Shown here in pieces: positions 39,201 through 51,200 of a stretch of 64,000 nucleotides of DNA (its first letter is position 1; every line of letters starts with the position of its first letter). The notes below the pieces were generated by a model. The model had not been told where the DNA came from. It saw nothing but the letters and a program-made list of their open reading frames with translations, and made no database searches. The stretch is from positions 1,225,861-1,289,860 of the forward strand of contig NW_019091491.1 in assembly GCF_001949145.1 (NCBI RefSeq). Direction: 5' to 3'. This DNA comes from Acanthaster planci. Lineage: Eukaryota; Echinodermata; Asteroidea; Valvatida; Acanthasteridae. A program made the position numbers and the translations under genes.

Positions 39201-42200
39201 GGGCCCAATGATACATTATGAAAGGATCCCATAAATTGAGGCTGAATGCCGTTTCATTCCGTCATTTTGTTCTAGCTGCATTAGCCACTTCGCGCCGGGC
39301 CCATTTGTCTATGATAATTCTGCTGGGCCGGGTGACTTTTCTTTTTTTTCTGCTGTCAAAATTCTCTAAAAATTCATAACTTCTTTACTGGATGTTTACA
39401 CCCACATGAAGGACTGTCTAGTGGCTACTCTACTCTGACAGACAACATCTATTGATGCCCGAGTATTTCAGCCAGGCCAGCTGCCTTGTAGAAAGAGCCA
39501 AGACTGTGTGGTGTTATGTAATTTTCTTAGTTCCTGAAACTGGCTTAGTGCGCTGCTGACGTCTTTTTAATAGGGGCCAGATTAGCATGCAGCGGTATTG
39601 TATCGCTCATCACTGGAGCGCTTTTGTCCCCGGTGGTAATCCGCACTGAATGCCTTCATCATCTTTCAACACAATGACAGATTTCCTCCGCTATTGACAA
39701 CTGACAAAACGTTGGCAATTCTCCGCAGCTTAGTCTTTTGTTCCAAGTACAGTCCTTTTATTACAAGGCCCAGCTCTTTTTTCCGATTTCATGCTCCCGG
39801 CTTCGTGTATAAAGCCTTTGTGCCCGAAGCCAGGTACACCGCCACAAAGCGGTTAAAGATGGCAAAATGAGCTCTTTGTTTGGCTGCATCACTGAAGTTT
39901 CAATGCGTGATGAAAATTGACATTATTAGGGTTGAAACTATTGAGGGTTCCGGTTGACTTACATTGTGCAAGACTCTATGCAAAGCCTTTAAGTCAAAGT
40001 GGTTGCAGTGAGTTTCAAGTAGTTTCTAAGCTTAGATTTTATATTATTAAGACATACAATTCTGGATCTCTCTTAAATTGATGAATGCTGAGTAGGGCAA
40101 AGTTCATTTCTCGCATACAATGCAGCAAGAACGTCTTTGCGTTGCAGGCGGATTTGGACATGCTACCTATGCCAGGGTGTCTGGGCACATTAGGGCTTCT
40201 GCTGTTTAATGTCTTGTCATTCCTTCCACTACAGATGCCTTGTCGCCTGGGCAGTATGGAGCAGAGAAGCCACAGCCAGGAGAGAGAAGTTGCAGTCATT
40301 CCAGACCAGGAGAATTAAGCTGTTGGTAAGCAGTGGCGTAACCGGGCTACATTTGCAGAGGGGCACCCTGGGGGCCCTAATTTTCTGCAGGGGGCACTCA
40401 GTGGGTTCAGTCACAGTTGAAAACACTGACCACTGAAGACACTGATAGGCAGAATGTCACCCGATTGTTTTCCTCCTCGGGGGGGGGGGGCATTGGACGG
40501 GGGCTTGTGCACCCCCAGTCTCCCCCTTACTTACATCACTACTGGTGAGACTTGATCAATTAAATAAGCATTTTGTGGTGTTGTGAACACCAAGAATTTC
40601 AAGGAGTTTTCTCTATGCTATCGACAATTCATAGAAAAAACAGGAAGAACTTTTTTCAGTTTCACACATCCTTTAAGCATCTACTTGAGTTGGCCAGAGA
40701 CCTGTTCTCACATCATTGCCACACGTTGGGACAGAAAATGTGGTCAGAGCTTCATAGATACAGTGGTGTAGAATCGGGGGTTTAACCCCTTCACTCTGGG
40801 AACCCTGGACAGCCGTGGCTTTGTGTGAGGATTAGTGCATACCGCACATACATTCTGTTCATCATGCACCTGCAGTTTCAATGTGGGCCTGCTGCTGGAC
40901 AAAGCTTTGCATACTTGGCATACCACAGCCCAGCAGTTGCGATCAAAAGAATTCCGGCGTTAAGGGGCTAAGGGTGATATTCAGTCTCTAATATTTTGTA
41001 AAGAGTGCCCTTTTCCGTCATAAGTGCCCTCCTCCAAACTGCCAGTAGCGCAACTTTTTACACCGTTCCTTTTACTAATGCCACACTTAACATCAGAATT
41101 GCACAACCATATGAAAAGCTCCACCTATGTTTCCATGCTTTCCACTTTGAACAGAGCCATAATTAAAATCAAGCCCTCCCTGTGAAAAATCTCAATTCTG
41201 TCTTTCTTGGATTGTTCGTTGGTATTTACCAGTATTGGCACTTTAAAAAGCTGTAAATATGACTCTCGTTGAAAGTCTGAAAAACATTGAATTTGTAGGT
41301 GTTTCACTGCTGGCAATCTCATTTGACAAAACTCCAAGCTGCCCGGGGGTTCCACCACCGGGCTACCGCAGCCCGTCTTAGGAACATTGTCAGGACGTGG
41401 AGCACCTACATTGCCAGCAAGCAGCAACTGGAGGCGACCGCTGCTCGGATGATCCACGGACGAGAGGAGAGAATGGTCGTGGAGGCTTGGAAGTCGTGGA
41501 AGAGGCAGGTGCAGCGACGGCAGCAGATGAAGCAGCTGTACCTCACCAACTTGGCCAGAAGGTATGTATGTGGTTCAGTGTCTTGTGAGTACCCTCATTT
41601 GGCCTCAGTGTTCCAGCCATTGTCTGTGTTTCTCTATTTACTCCCAGCCATTTCAAGCGTTCAACACGGTGACTGCCAACTACGAGATTATTTCGTAGTA
41701 ATGGGTGTATTGCAATTTTGCTAGTACGATATGCCCACAGTAAATAATGGGTTTTGAAGTTTTGTAAAAATGTACTGTCAGGTCTCTAAGCCTTAACAGT
41801 AAACCCCTGGCTGATTGGAGAATTCTGGTTTTTTTGTTATGGTTGTGTTCAATTTCTCACTGATTGCTATTTTTCACTGCAAAAGTAATGTCAGAAATAT
41901 GCAAAAATGGAAATATCATTTCACCAACAGATGTGCTTTATTTCATTCAGTATTTAGCAAAACGAAAGGCAGTACATGCACATTACTGTACAGTTGTTGA
42001 ATGACCCTGTCAAGAATTTTGGTAGATGCAAAAGAGCAGTTGACCCTATGCCATAGCCAGCCATGAGTTCCCTCTGTAGTGGTGCATTTATTGTGACACA
42101 CTCAGATATATATGTGTGCATGGGCACTTTGGTTTGCAATTAACATGTTAAAAGTAACCTGCCCATAATTGTTTCCTACTGTAGTTTAACTATTGTTACA

Positions 42201-45200
42201 ATGTACATGTATGTCTGTGTTTTTCCTCAGGTGTGTTATGCTTACATGTATGCCCCAAAACGGGCTGCCTCTTGTTATATGGCATTTGAAAAACTGAATC
42301 AGTGTGCAGCTAAATTTGCCTGTTGTTCTTCATAAGAAAGTAGGAGTTTTTTAATCAGTGTTCCTTGGTTTTAATAACTCAGTTTTAATGTTCATGTATT
42401 GCACTGTGTTTTTTCTTTCGTAATGGTTACTTTTGTCGATGAATTTTGCTTTTTGTAATGATTTGTCGTGTAATTTTTTTCTTCAAATCCTGTGTGTTTT
42501 TTACTGTAATTTGGCCTCTGACCACAAGAGTGAGAAACAAAAACAGAACTATTTTTAATTATAAATATTACCTGGCTAAAATTAGCAACAGCAATAGAGG
42601 TTGGGACGTTGAACCTTTTCCACCACATTGGAAGTGCAGAGATATGTGTTGGTTGGTTTGTTGGCTCAAACTATTTTTGTGACATCTTTGAAACCGGAAA
42701 TTGAATGAGCCAGTTGGTTATTTATTCCAAGTGCCTTGTCAGCCAAGAACAAAACAAGTGTGTGAGTTGGTGCACAGCCAGGCTGATAGGGTAGTCCATG
42801 GGCATCCGCATCTCTATTTCCGAGTCAACCTCTGAGGAGCCACATTTTGGGCGCGCTCTGTTGGAATTCTGAACCGGCTCATTGTGCAAGGCTAAATCTT
42901 GTTTCCTCTTCAGACACCTGTTAGCCTGGCACATTCACGCGTCCCGCCAACAAACCCTGAACGTCGCCAGCGCAGTCGCCAAGGACAGGAGGAACACCAG
43001 CCTGTTGCAGAACTCGCTGCAGGCGTGGCGTCGAGCACGTTGCGCCAGTCAGCTGGCCTGCCAGATGCAGGCCAGGCTTGGAGATAAGCTGATCAGAAAG
43101 GCATTTTGGGATTGGAGGAAGTACACGAGGCATTGCCGCTGTGAGAAGTACGGTCAGATGAGGCTGCTGAAGTTGGTAAGGATTCTCTCTGGACTGGCTC
43201 CCTGAAACGACATTTAAAAACAGACACTTTTTGGGTATTTCAACTGATAACGTTGACGTGTCATTGCTCTTCACTTTTACTTTTTTGGTCTACGTCAAAC
43301 CTAAAAAGCCCTGGTCTGTCCCCCCCGGTCGACAGAGTCCTTCAAAGCTTTTTAACCCTATAAGCTTACTCGTTATTTGTTTTCACGCAAGGACATCCTG
43401 AAATCCTTCAAAATCCAGCTTTGTGCATTAGAGCCAATAGCGCTGGCTGCCTTTAACCCTAAAAAAGGAATTTTTTGGTAATCGGTTGGGAAGGGATCAC
43501 TTATGCTCTTTTTAAAATTAAATGAAATATTCTGCCTAGGTATTTTTGTTGCACTTGTCAATTTTTTGAATTAATATTGAAGTGGAAGCCTTTATTGATC
43601 GTTGAGGATTTTAAAAAAAAAACATTTTAGGCCCTCCATAAGTGGCGGTCTCGCTGTGTGAAGCAAAAGTCTTCAAGACAGACTGTACTCAGGGTGGCCC
43701 ATCACTGGAGGAAACAAGCACAGCGATCAAAAGACCTTGACCAGTCACTGGACTCCTACCTCGCCCGACGGGATGCCATGAAACGCAGGCAGGCATTGGA
43801 GGCCTGGATGTTGGCTTGGCAACAGCAGAGGCGTGCAGTGGCCCACCACAGTAGCGTAGCACTCGGAAGGTTAGAATTGGTTTGCAGAATTGGCATTGCA
43901 ATACTGGGCTTTAATTGTCGCATAACATGCTTATTATTAAGTCTTATATGCTTTTATTAGCATTGTAAACTCTGCACAGGCTAAACCGCGGAGACAGAAA
44001 GGGCGCTCCCGTACTTGTTTGTGGGCATCCCCATGCTTAATCACTTCATGCCGGGCGACCCATTTTTGAGTACGTAATCTTTATATACAGAGCTGGGGAG
44101 GCCGGAACTGGGACGAAAGAGTTGGGCCACATAGCAAAAGACCGTGCTCAGCACAGAACACTGAGCTGCTGGGCATTACCGACATTTTTTGCTCTCAATA
44201 GATAATCCAGCCTTGTTTTGAAACAGTATACCATGGATTGAGGCATTTAGAGCGAGTGGATTACCACCGGGGACAAAAGCTCTCCACCACTGCAGCGATG
44301 AGCCACACAGCACCGCTGCACGCTAATCTGGCCCTTAATGAAAAGAGGTCAGCAGTGCACTCTGCCGGTTTCAGGAACAACAGAATCTTACGTAACACTG
44401 CACAATCTGGGCTCTTTTTCCAAGGCTGCAGGCCTGGCTGAAATATTCAAAAGCCAATGAAGGTTAACTGTCAGCTTTAGAGTAGTCCCAAAGAGTCCTT
44501 CATGTGGGTGTAAACGGCCATTAAATGAAATGATGAATTTTTGAAGAATTTTGAAAATGGAAAATCTTGAAAAGGACCTTACATCTTGTCTTGCTCAAGA
44601 AAAATCCTCCCGGCAGCAAGTGGTTAAGGTGCACACGCATATTATATGCATGTACATGTAAGTCACAATAGCCCTATTAGCCGGAGAGGCAAGCAACCTG
44701 TGATCTAATGTGATTCCACCCCAGCAATGACTTCTAGTTGTTGTCACAGATAGTCATGAGGAGTTTTTAGACAATAAGCCAAGAATTATACCAAGTGTGG
44801 GCCTCTAACTCTGGCAGAGTGTACAAAAAATTTGTCTTTTGCAGTGGATAGAAAAATTATATCGGCACTGATCTTTTTCAACGGTTGTAGGTGTCTGAGT
44901 GCCTGGTGCACGTTTGCTTCCAATCGGAGACAAAGGCAGACCGCACTCCAGCTCTGGCAAAACAACAAATGCAGGAAAATGGTAAGCTCCCTTCTCGTTG
45001 TGCCACAAATTCTTGTGTGACCTCATGGATATGAGCTGTTGGCTGTTGAAGAAAAGTGGTAGAGGGCGCCATTATGTGAACATTCACTAGTCTAGTAAGG
45101 GCACCTAGCAGGCTCACGCACACATCCAAGTTGAAACTGTAATACACAATATTAGTGGAACATTCTCTTAAGCATTTCCCACTGACATGATTTGACATTG

Positions 45201-48200
45201 ACAAGTTTAGATAAGTAGGGTTCAGGTTTTAACAACCATGAACATGTACATGAGGCTTCTGCAAAGCCATAAATACATGTACCTGTATATATCCAAATAG
45301 GTCACTTGGGAGACATTTTGTGGTAAATTTCTCAACATTAGGGAGACATCGGTCATTAGGGAGACATTTCAATGTCTCCCTAATGCTCCAACCACCAAAA
45401 GGAGGAAAATTTTTATAGTCCACATTTTGAGAGATGATAGATCAGGGTCTGAAAGAAAAACATGCAAATTTTGGTTAAGATCGGATTAGGGAATATTGAA
45501 TTATGGGACGGTAAAGTTCGAAAAACTTTGTGCAGGTTCCTATGGAAATGCCTCCCAAGTGACCCATTTTCGGTAATTATTATTTGCACAATTGTGTTCA
45601 CCGATTGCTCGGGGTTGTGCAAAAATTGTTATTGACTGCTGGACCCTTTTTTTTGTTGACTGTTTATAACAGTGAAAAAAATTAACAAACAGAAGAGCAT
45701 GGATAGGGTTTCCACAGTCATTGAAAATCCTGCAAAATTCTGGCAAAAATTTGTACTCGAAAGTCACGGAAATTTGGAAAAAATGTGGGTTTCCTTGAAC
45801 CCTGTTGTCAGAAGAAGAATTGTTCTAGAAAATTGACAGCAGTCAAGATCATGCAAGGGTTATTTTGGATGGTCTTCTTTTGGGATGACGGACTAACGAT
45901 AAATTTGCAGGCTACATGTCAGTCTTCGTTGCTAGGAAAATTGCGCCCTCTCTTGTTCCAGCTCGGGGCTCATATTCGTCCTAACAACCTTTCTGTGCAA
46001 AGTGGTTTGTGTCATGGAAAATGTCATATAGTTGTCAGGGAAAGTCTTGAAAAAGACAATGAAATATGGTTTTCAGATTTCTGTTGGATGAATCTTCAAT
46101 GTTTAGCCACATTAGCTACAATTGAAAGCAAGTGCAGCAATCAACAATGCCAATGTATGAGTTCTTAATCACTGCACAACCGTAGAACAGTGCAGTTCTG
46201 GCTGCATTTTGAGGCAGCTACAAAGTCAAAATACTCATAAACACCTCATTGATAAACTGCAAACAAGTGTTGAGTGTCCTTCACCGGACCGACCTGAGCG
46301 TGCGCTTACATTTTTAAGCACAAGGCCTTCTTAGCACTTTGTTGCTGATTCCTGGCAGCTGTCTGCATCCTTTGAGAAATGGAGGAAAAACCACCGGCGC
46401 TGCTTAGAACTGGAGACCAGAATGGCTGGATTCCACCAACAGAGGGCAGCAGAGCTGCTGGCTGCAGTGGTGCGAGCCTGGCATCATGTGACCATGGAAG
46501 GCGTGGCAGTGCGGCGACACAACAGGGCAATTCAGGCCAAGGTACATGTACCTTCATCATTAAACCCTGACTTCACATCTTTTTTTTTTACGTAGTGGCT
46601 TCACAAAAGGAGTCATCTGCAGTAAAATGCACCACCAAGTATTTGTTGTGGAGAACTTTTTCCAACCACATGTCGTCACTGTAAATTTTTTTTTTCATTA
46701 CTCCGAACCGTAGGGCACTTTACCCTGATTTGAATTTGAATTCTCCACATTAAAGACACTGTTGCTATACCTCAGGATTTTTAAGCTTTTCCTTAGTTAC
46801 ATAAGAGATGCTTTGCCTCAATGCACTGTTCTCGATGGATAAGAAGGGCACAAAGGAACCAGTCCATTCCAGAGATGGCGGTCGCTATGCAAACACTTGC
46901 CCCGAATCACAAAGCATAGCAACAGTGTCATTAGTTTGGGGAATTTAAATTGTTCTGTATATGTGCAATCAGATAACTCAGTCTACCAGATTTTATTCAA
47001 ATTTAACTCGCAAAAGGCTGAGGCTGCGTCCGAATCTGTCCTAGAGCTAGGTCTAGGACTTCGCTCCGTAGGAAATACGTTGAGACATCAAGACATTAGA
47101 ACTAGCTGTAGCTCTGGAAGCCCGTTTCGGACACGGCCTTATTGTTTCTGCATGAGGCTTTGCTGATGTCGCATGTAAACAATGATGGGTGATAAATGGT
47201 GGAACAAGGTAAAACGGAAAGTGGACCGTGAAGTTATAAGAATATTCAGACAATACTGTGGCTCACTTTATCAGGAGTTGCTCATCATGCTGGTGTCTTC
47301 TTCAATTTCATGTCACCGATCCATGAATTTTGTTGTCATCACTTCCAGGCCTGGCAGCATTGGCAAAAAGCGTTGAGCAATACCCAGGCTGCTATGCAGG
47401 TTGCTGAGACGAGGCAGACTCAAGTAAACCATGCCATCTTCCGAGCTCTTCGAGACTGGTGTCGAGGTGATCACATGCTGGCCGTCCATTGATGTAGAAT
47501 TGTGTTCAGGCCCCTGCCAATTACAGTGCTATGAACTCTTTTGAGAAACTCAATAGTTCCATCACCACCCAGGGGCATAAATCCCAGGGGAGAAGGGGGT
47601 ATATATCTCCCAATTTTAGTGTTAAGACCCACCCCGATGTGCAACTGCATCATAAAGAATCACCCCCACCACCACTCCCACCCCCACCCCCTCTTTTTGG
47701 ATTTCAACAGTGGGGGAGGTTTAGGATTTGATTGTGTCCCAGCCGTCCCATGACCTCACTTGCCAAAGTGGATTTGTGCCACTGGTTGTCACTAACACAA
47801 CAGTGTTATAGTGGTATGAAACTATTGACACTTGGTAGGTCTTGTTCCCTGACCCTTCTCCCATATACAGCCAGGAGAGCTCAGAAGGAGTTGCAGCATT
47901 TGGTAGCGGCCCGTCACAGGTTACACACCCTAAAAGCGATGTTTGCACAATGGAAGACTGAAGCATCAAAAAAATCAAGGGCCAAAGCACATGCTGATCA
48001 AGTCCTTCAAAGCAAGTATGTGCATTTCCAAATACTTATTTTAGTCACTGATTTATTTTCATTTGACATTTTCCATGTTTGCTCAGTGAGATTTTCCTTC
48101 CTTGTCTTTTGCACCATTATCCATGCCATCATGTCATCTCTAGTTGTTGTTCATTTTTGTTTTGTTTACTTCGGCTGAGTTTGAGTCAATAGATAAAAAA

Positions 48201-51200
48201 ACAATGACAGGAACACAGATTTATTTGGTTTTGCTGTTGCAGTTTTCTGACTTTGGAGGGTACTTTGCCTGGAATTATAATGTACACACATGGTTTCGAG
48301 GGCTAGGACATATTGAGAGTGCAGTTCACTTGAACTGCTTTTGGGTGAAGATTACACACTGACTTGTGGCAATCGATAACAAAATGCCCCCCCAAAATAA
48401 ACAGAATTGACTGGAGTCCTCCAAAAGTCTGTAACCATGTTGTTTTGGAAATTTTCTCATGTGCAGTTTCCAAGTTCTTTTGAACACAAATGGTACTGCA
48501 CCAACCTGTCATGGTGAATAGAACTTCCAGATTACAACAAAGATTTGAATTAATAATCGTGTCTTTCTGTTTTGAGCCCTGAGCTGGACCAAGAGAGGGC
48601 GCAATTTCCCCTGCAGTGCTAGCTCCTTTCGTAGGAACTGCAATTTGCTGGTTCGCAAACGAGTATGAAATGCACGTGTTATTGTTACGTTGCTACTAAC
48701 AAAAGGAGCACTCCTGACCAACATGGTTCTTTGCTACCGATGAGTGGGTGTTTCTGATTAAGGGGGATAATGAACCAGTTCAGTATTCCAACAGTACATG
48801 CCCAAAAATGAAGCATATCCGATGTCATTTAGACGCACATACAAGGTTTGTCATACCAGCGCAGCCAAATGCAGACCCGCGCACTTGCTTTGTTGCCGAA
48901 TGACCTGGCTTTTTTTTAATACCGAACTGGCTCATTCAAAGTGTTACTGGGTTCTTTCAGAGTGCTGCACAAATGGGCTGTTGTGGTTCAGCGAAACATC
49001 ACCCTGCGAGTTTTATCACAGACCTCTCAGAGGGCGTGCAGCAGGCTGAGGCAGAAGGCTGCCTTTTGGGTCTGGGCCAGCCAGCTGCGCCGAACCCAGC
49101 TCCTCCGTGACCGCCTGGAGGGTGCCCTCGAGAGGCGACACCAGGCCACACTGGGCCGGCATTTCATGGAGTGGAGGCAGACGGCCCTGGCCAGCCGTGC
49201 AGCCCGACACCGAGACAGTGTGCTGCTGAAGCAGGGATGGTCAGTCTGGAGACGCAGAGCGACAGAGAGAGTCCTGGAGAGGCAGTTCGAGGAGGACATG
49301 GGGGAACTGGCAGATGCCCACTACAACAAACACATCAGGTATCATTGACTTCCCGTCAAAAACAAAGTCATTCGTGGCCAGGTGCCACAAAATGGGTGTT
49401 GACCCTGAAAAGAGCCGTCAAGGTCTCTACATTTTCTCCAGTATTGTTGCAAAGTGTCTCTACATCACACAAAGCCTTGAGGGATTGTTGTCTAATGATG
49501 TCACACAGTCATTTTGACACCAGTTTTATGAAAAAGAGACACTGTTTTTTGGTCAAATGTCCATTTTTGAGAAGTCAGATTGGCCAACAATATTGTCTCA
49601 TTGAAATTGCGAGCCCATAAGGTACATAAATAAGTTCCCCCTTTTCTTTGGCCCTCTTCAGCAAGATGGTGTTGAGCTCCTGGTTGACGGAGGCCAGGGT
49701 GGGCAGACTGAGGCGGAAACGCAGCCGCAGACTGGCAAAGAAGTACGCCCTCATCTGGAAGAACGGCTCCCGGATGGCCCACACCGCATCGGCCTTGGTA
49801 AGCCGCATCCCATCCCGTTCCATCCGCCGCTGTTGTAAATTCCAGCGTGGCGACCAGAAGCTCAGAATTCCATGATTAGTGAAGTTACATTTAAATTGGC
49901 TAAGGCACCTGTTTCACCAGACAACTTTTTTTTCCAGTATTAGCACAGACTGTATCCAAGATCATCTGCTCTTGTAGCTCTTTGGCAATGTCCCTAGGAA
50001 GTCAATTTCTCAGAGGTTACTTTCAGATGAAATGATTCTAAAGAGAGACATTGGGTAGTATTCATTTACCCTAGAGAGCGATAACAGAAACTGGTATCTT
50101 ACAGTATACCATTGCTGTCTGCTGTGATGGGGTCCATGGTGTTTTGTACTGCCTAGAGCGTAAATGGCCCCCCCTTGGCTGAGCCTTAGCAAATACGAGT
50201 GTAAGGGCAAGAATTCAGAGAAATTTATTTTATAGGAGAAAGATGCATTTCAATAAAGTTGTCTTCGACAACAAAGTGTTTAATAGTTGAAGAAATTGAA
50301 CTGAATAGAATAATCGGTACATGAAGGAAGGACCATCTTTTCGTTGACATCGTCAAAGAAATCTTGCAGTGTACCATTTTCTCACACCAACAGTCTCTCA
50401 GTCTTGCCTGAAGAGATGGCTGATTGGCCAGCACCTGCAGTCTGAGTGCTGTATCTTTGAAAAAGCACTCATCAGGTTTCTAAGCGCAACATTTATCGCC
50501 CAACTACCCGGAGTGTGATCTTAGAGCATGCCAGTACAATCCCATACAAAACTGTTGGATAACTCTGAGTGTGATTCTCTTTGTGAACAGGATGTGTATT
50601 CGTCCATGCGGAAAGTCTGGGTGGTCTGGAGACGACGCATGATTCAGAGCCTGATGTCCAAGACAATGCAGCAACACAGCGATCGACAGCTAAGGGAGCA
50701 GGTCAGTTGATCTACTTTGCTCAAAATACCATGTACCCAATTTCTAATTGCTTTCATAATTTTGTCTCCTTTACTTCAGCACTGAGCATGCCATTCAACT
50801 TTCAAACTCATATTCATTTTGTCCAAACTGTACTTGAAGCTCCCTTGTACTCATACTCCTGTGATTTTTCCATTACTCAGTGTTTTCTTGCCAAGACTTT
50901 CTCCAGTCCTTTTACTACTTTGCCACAACTCAAGTGCTCTTCTCCTACTCTAGTACTTACATGTATTTCTGCCCACACTCAAGAACTATTTCCAAAACTC
51001 TGTTACTTTGTCATGACTCAGGTACTATTTCTATCAATAATTTTCCCACCACTTGAATTCTTTGCGTGCTACTCTAGCACTTTTATGACTTCTCAAGTTT
51101 AGTACGTTTTCTTCTTTTGTTCTTTTCACTGGTCAAATTACTTTTTCGTTTACTCAGTTACTGTTTCCACTGGCTAAATACTATTTTATTCAGGCATACT

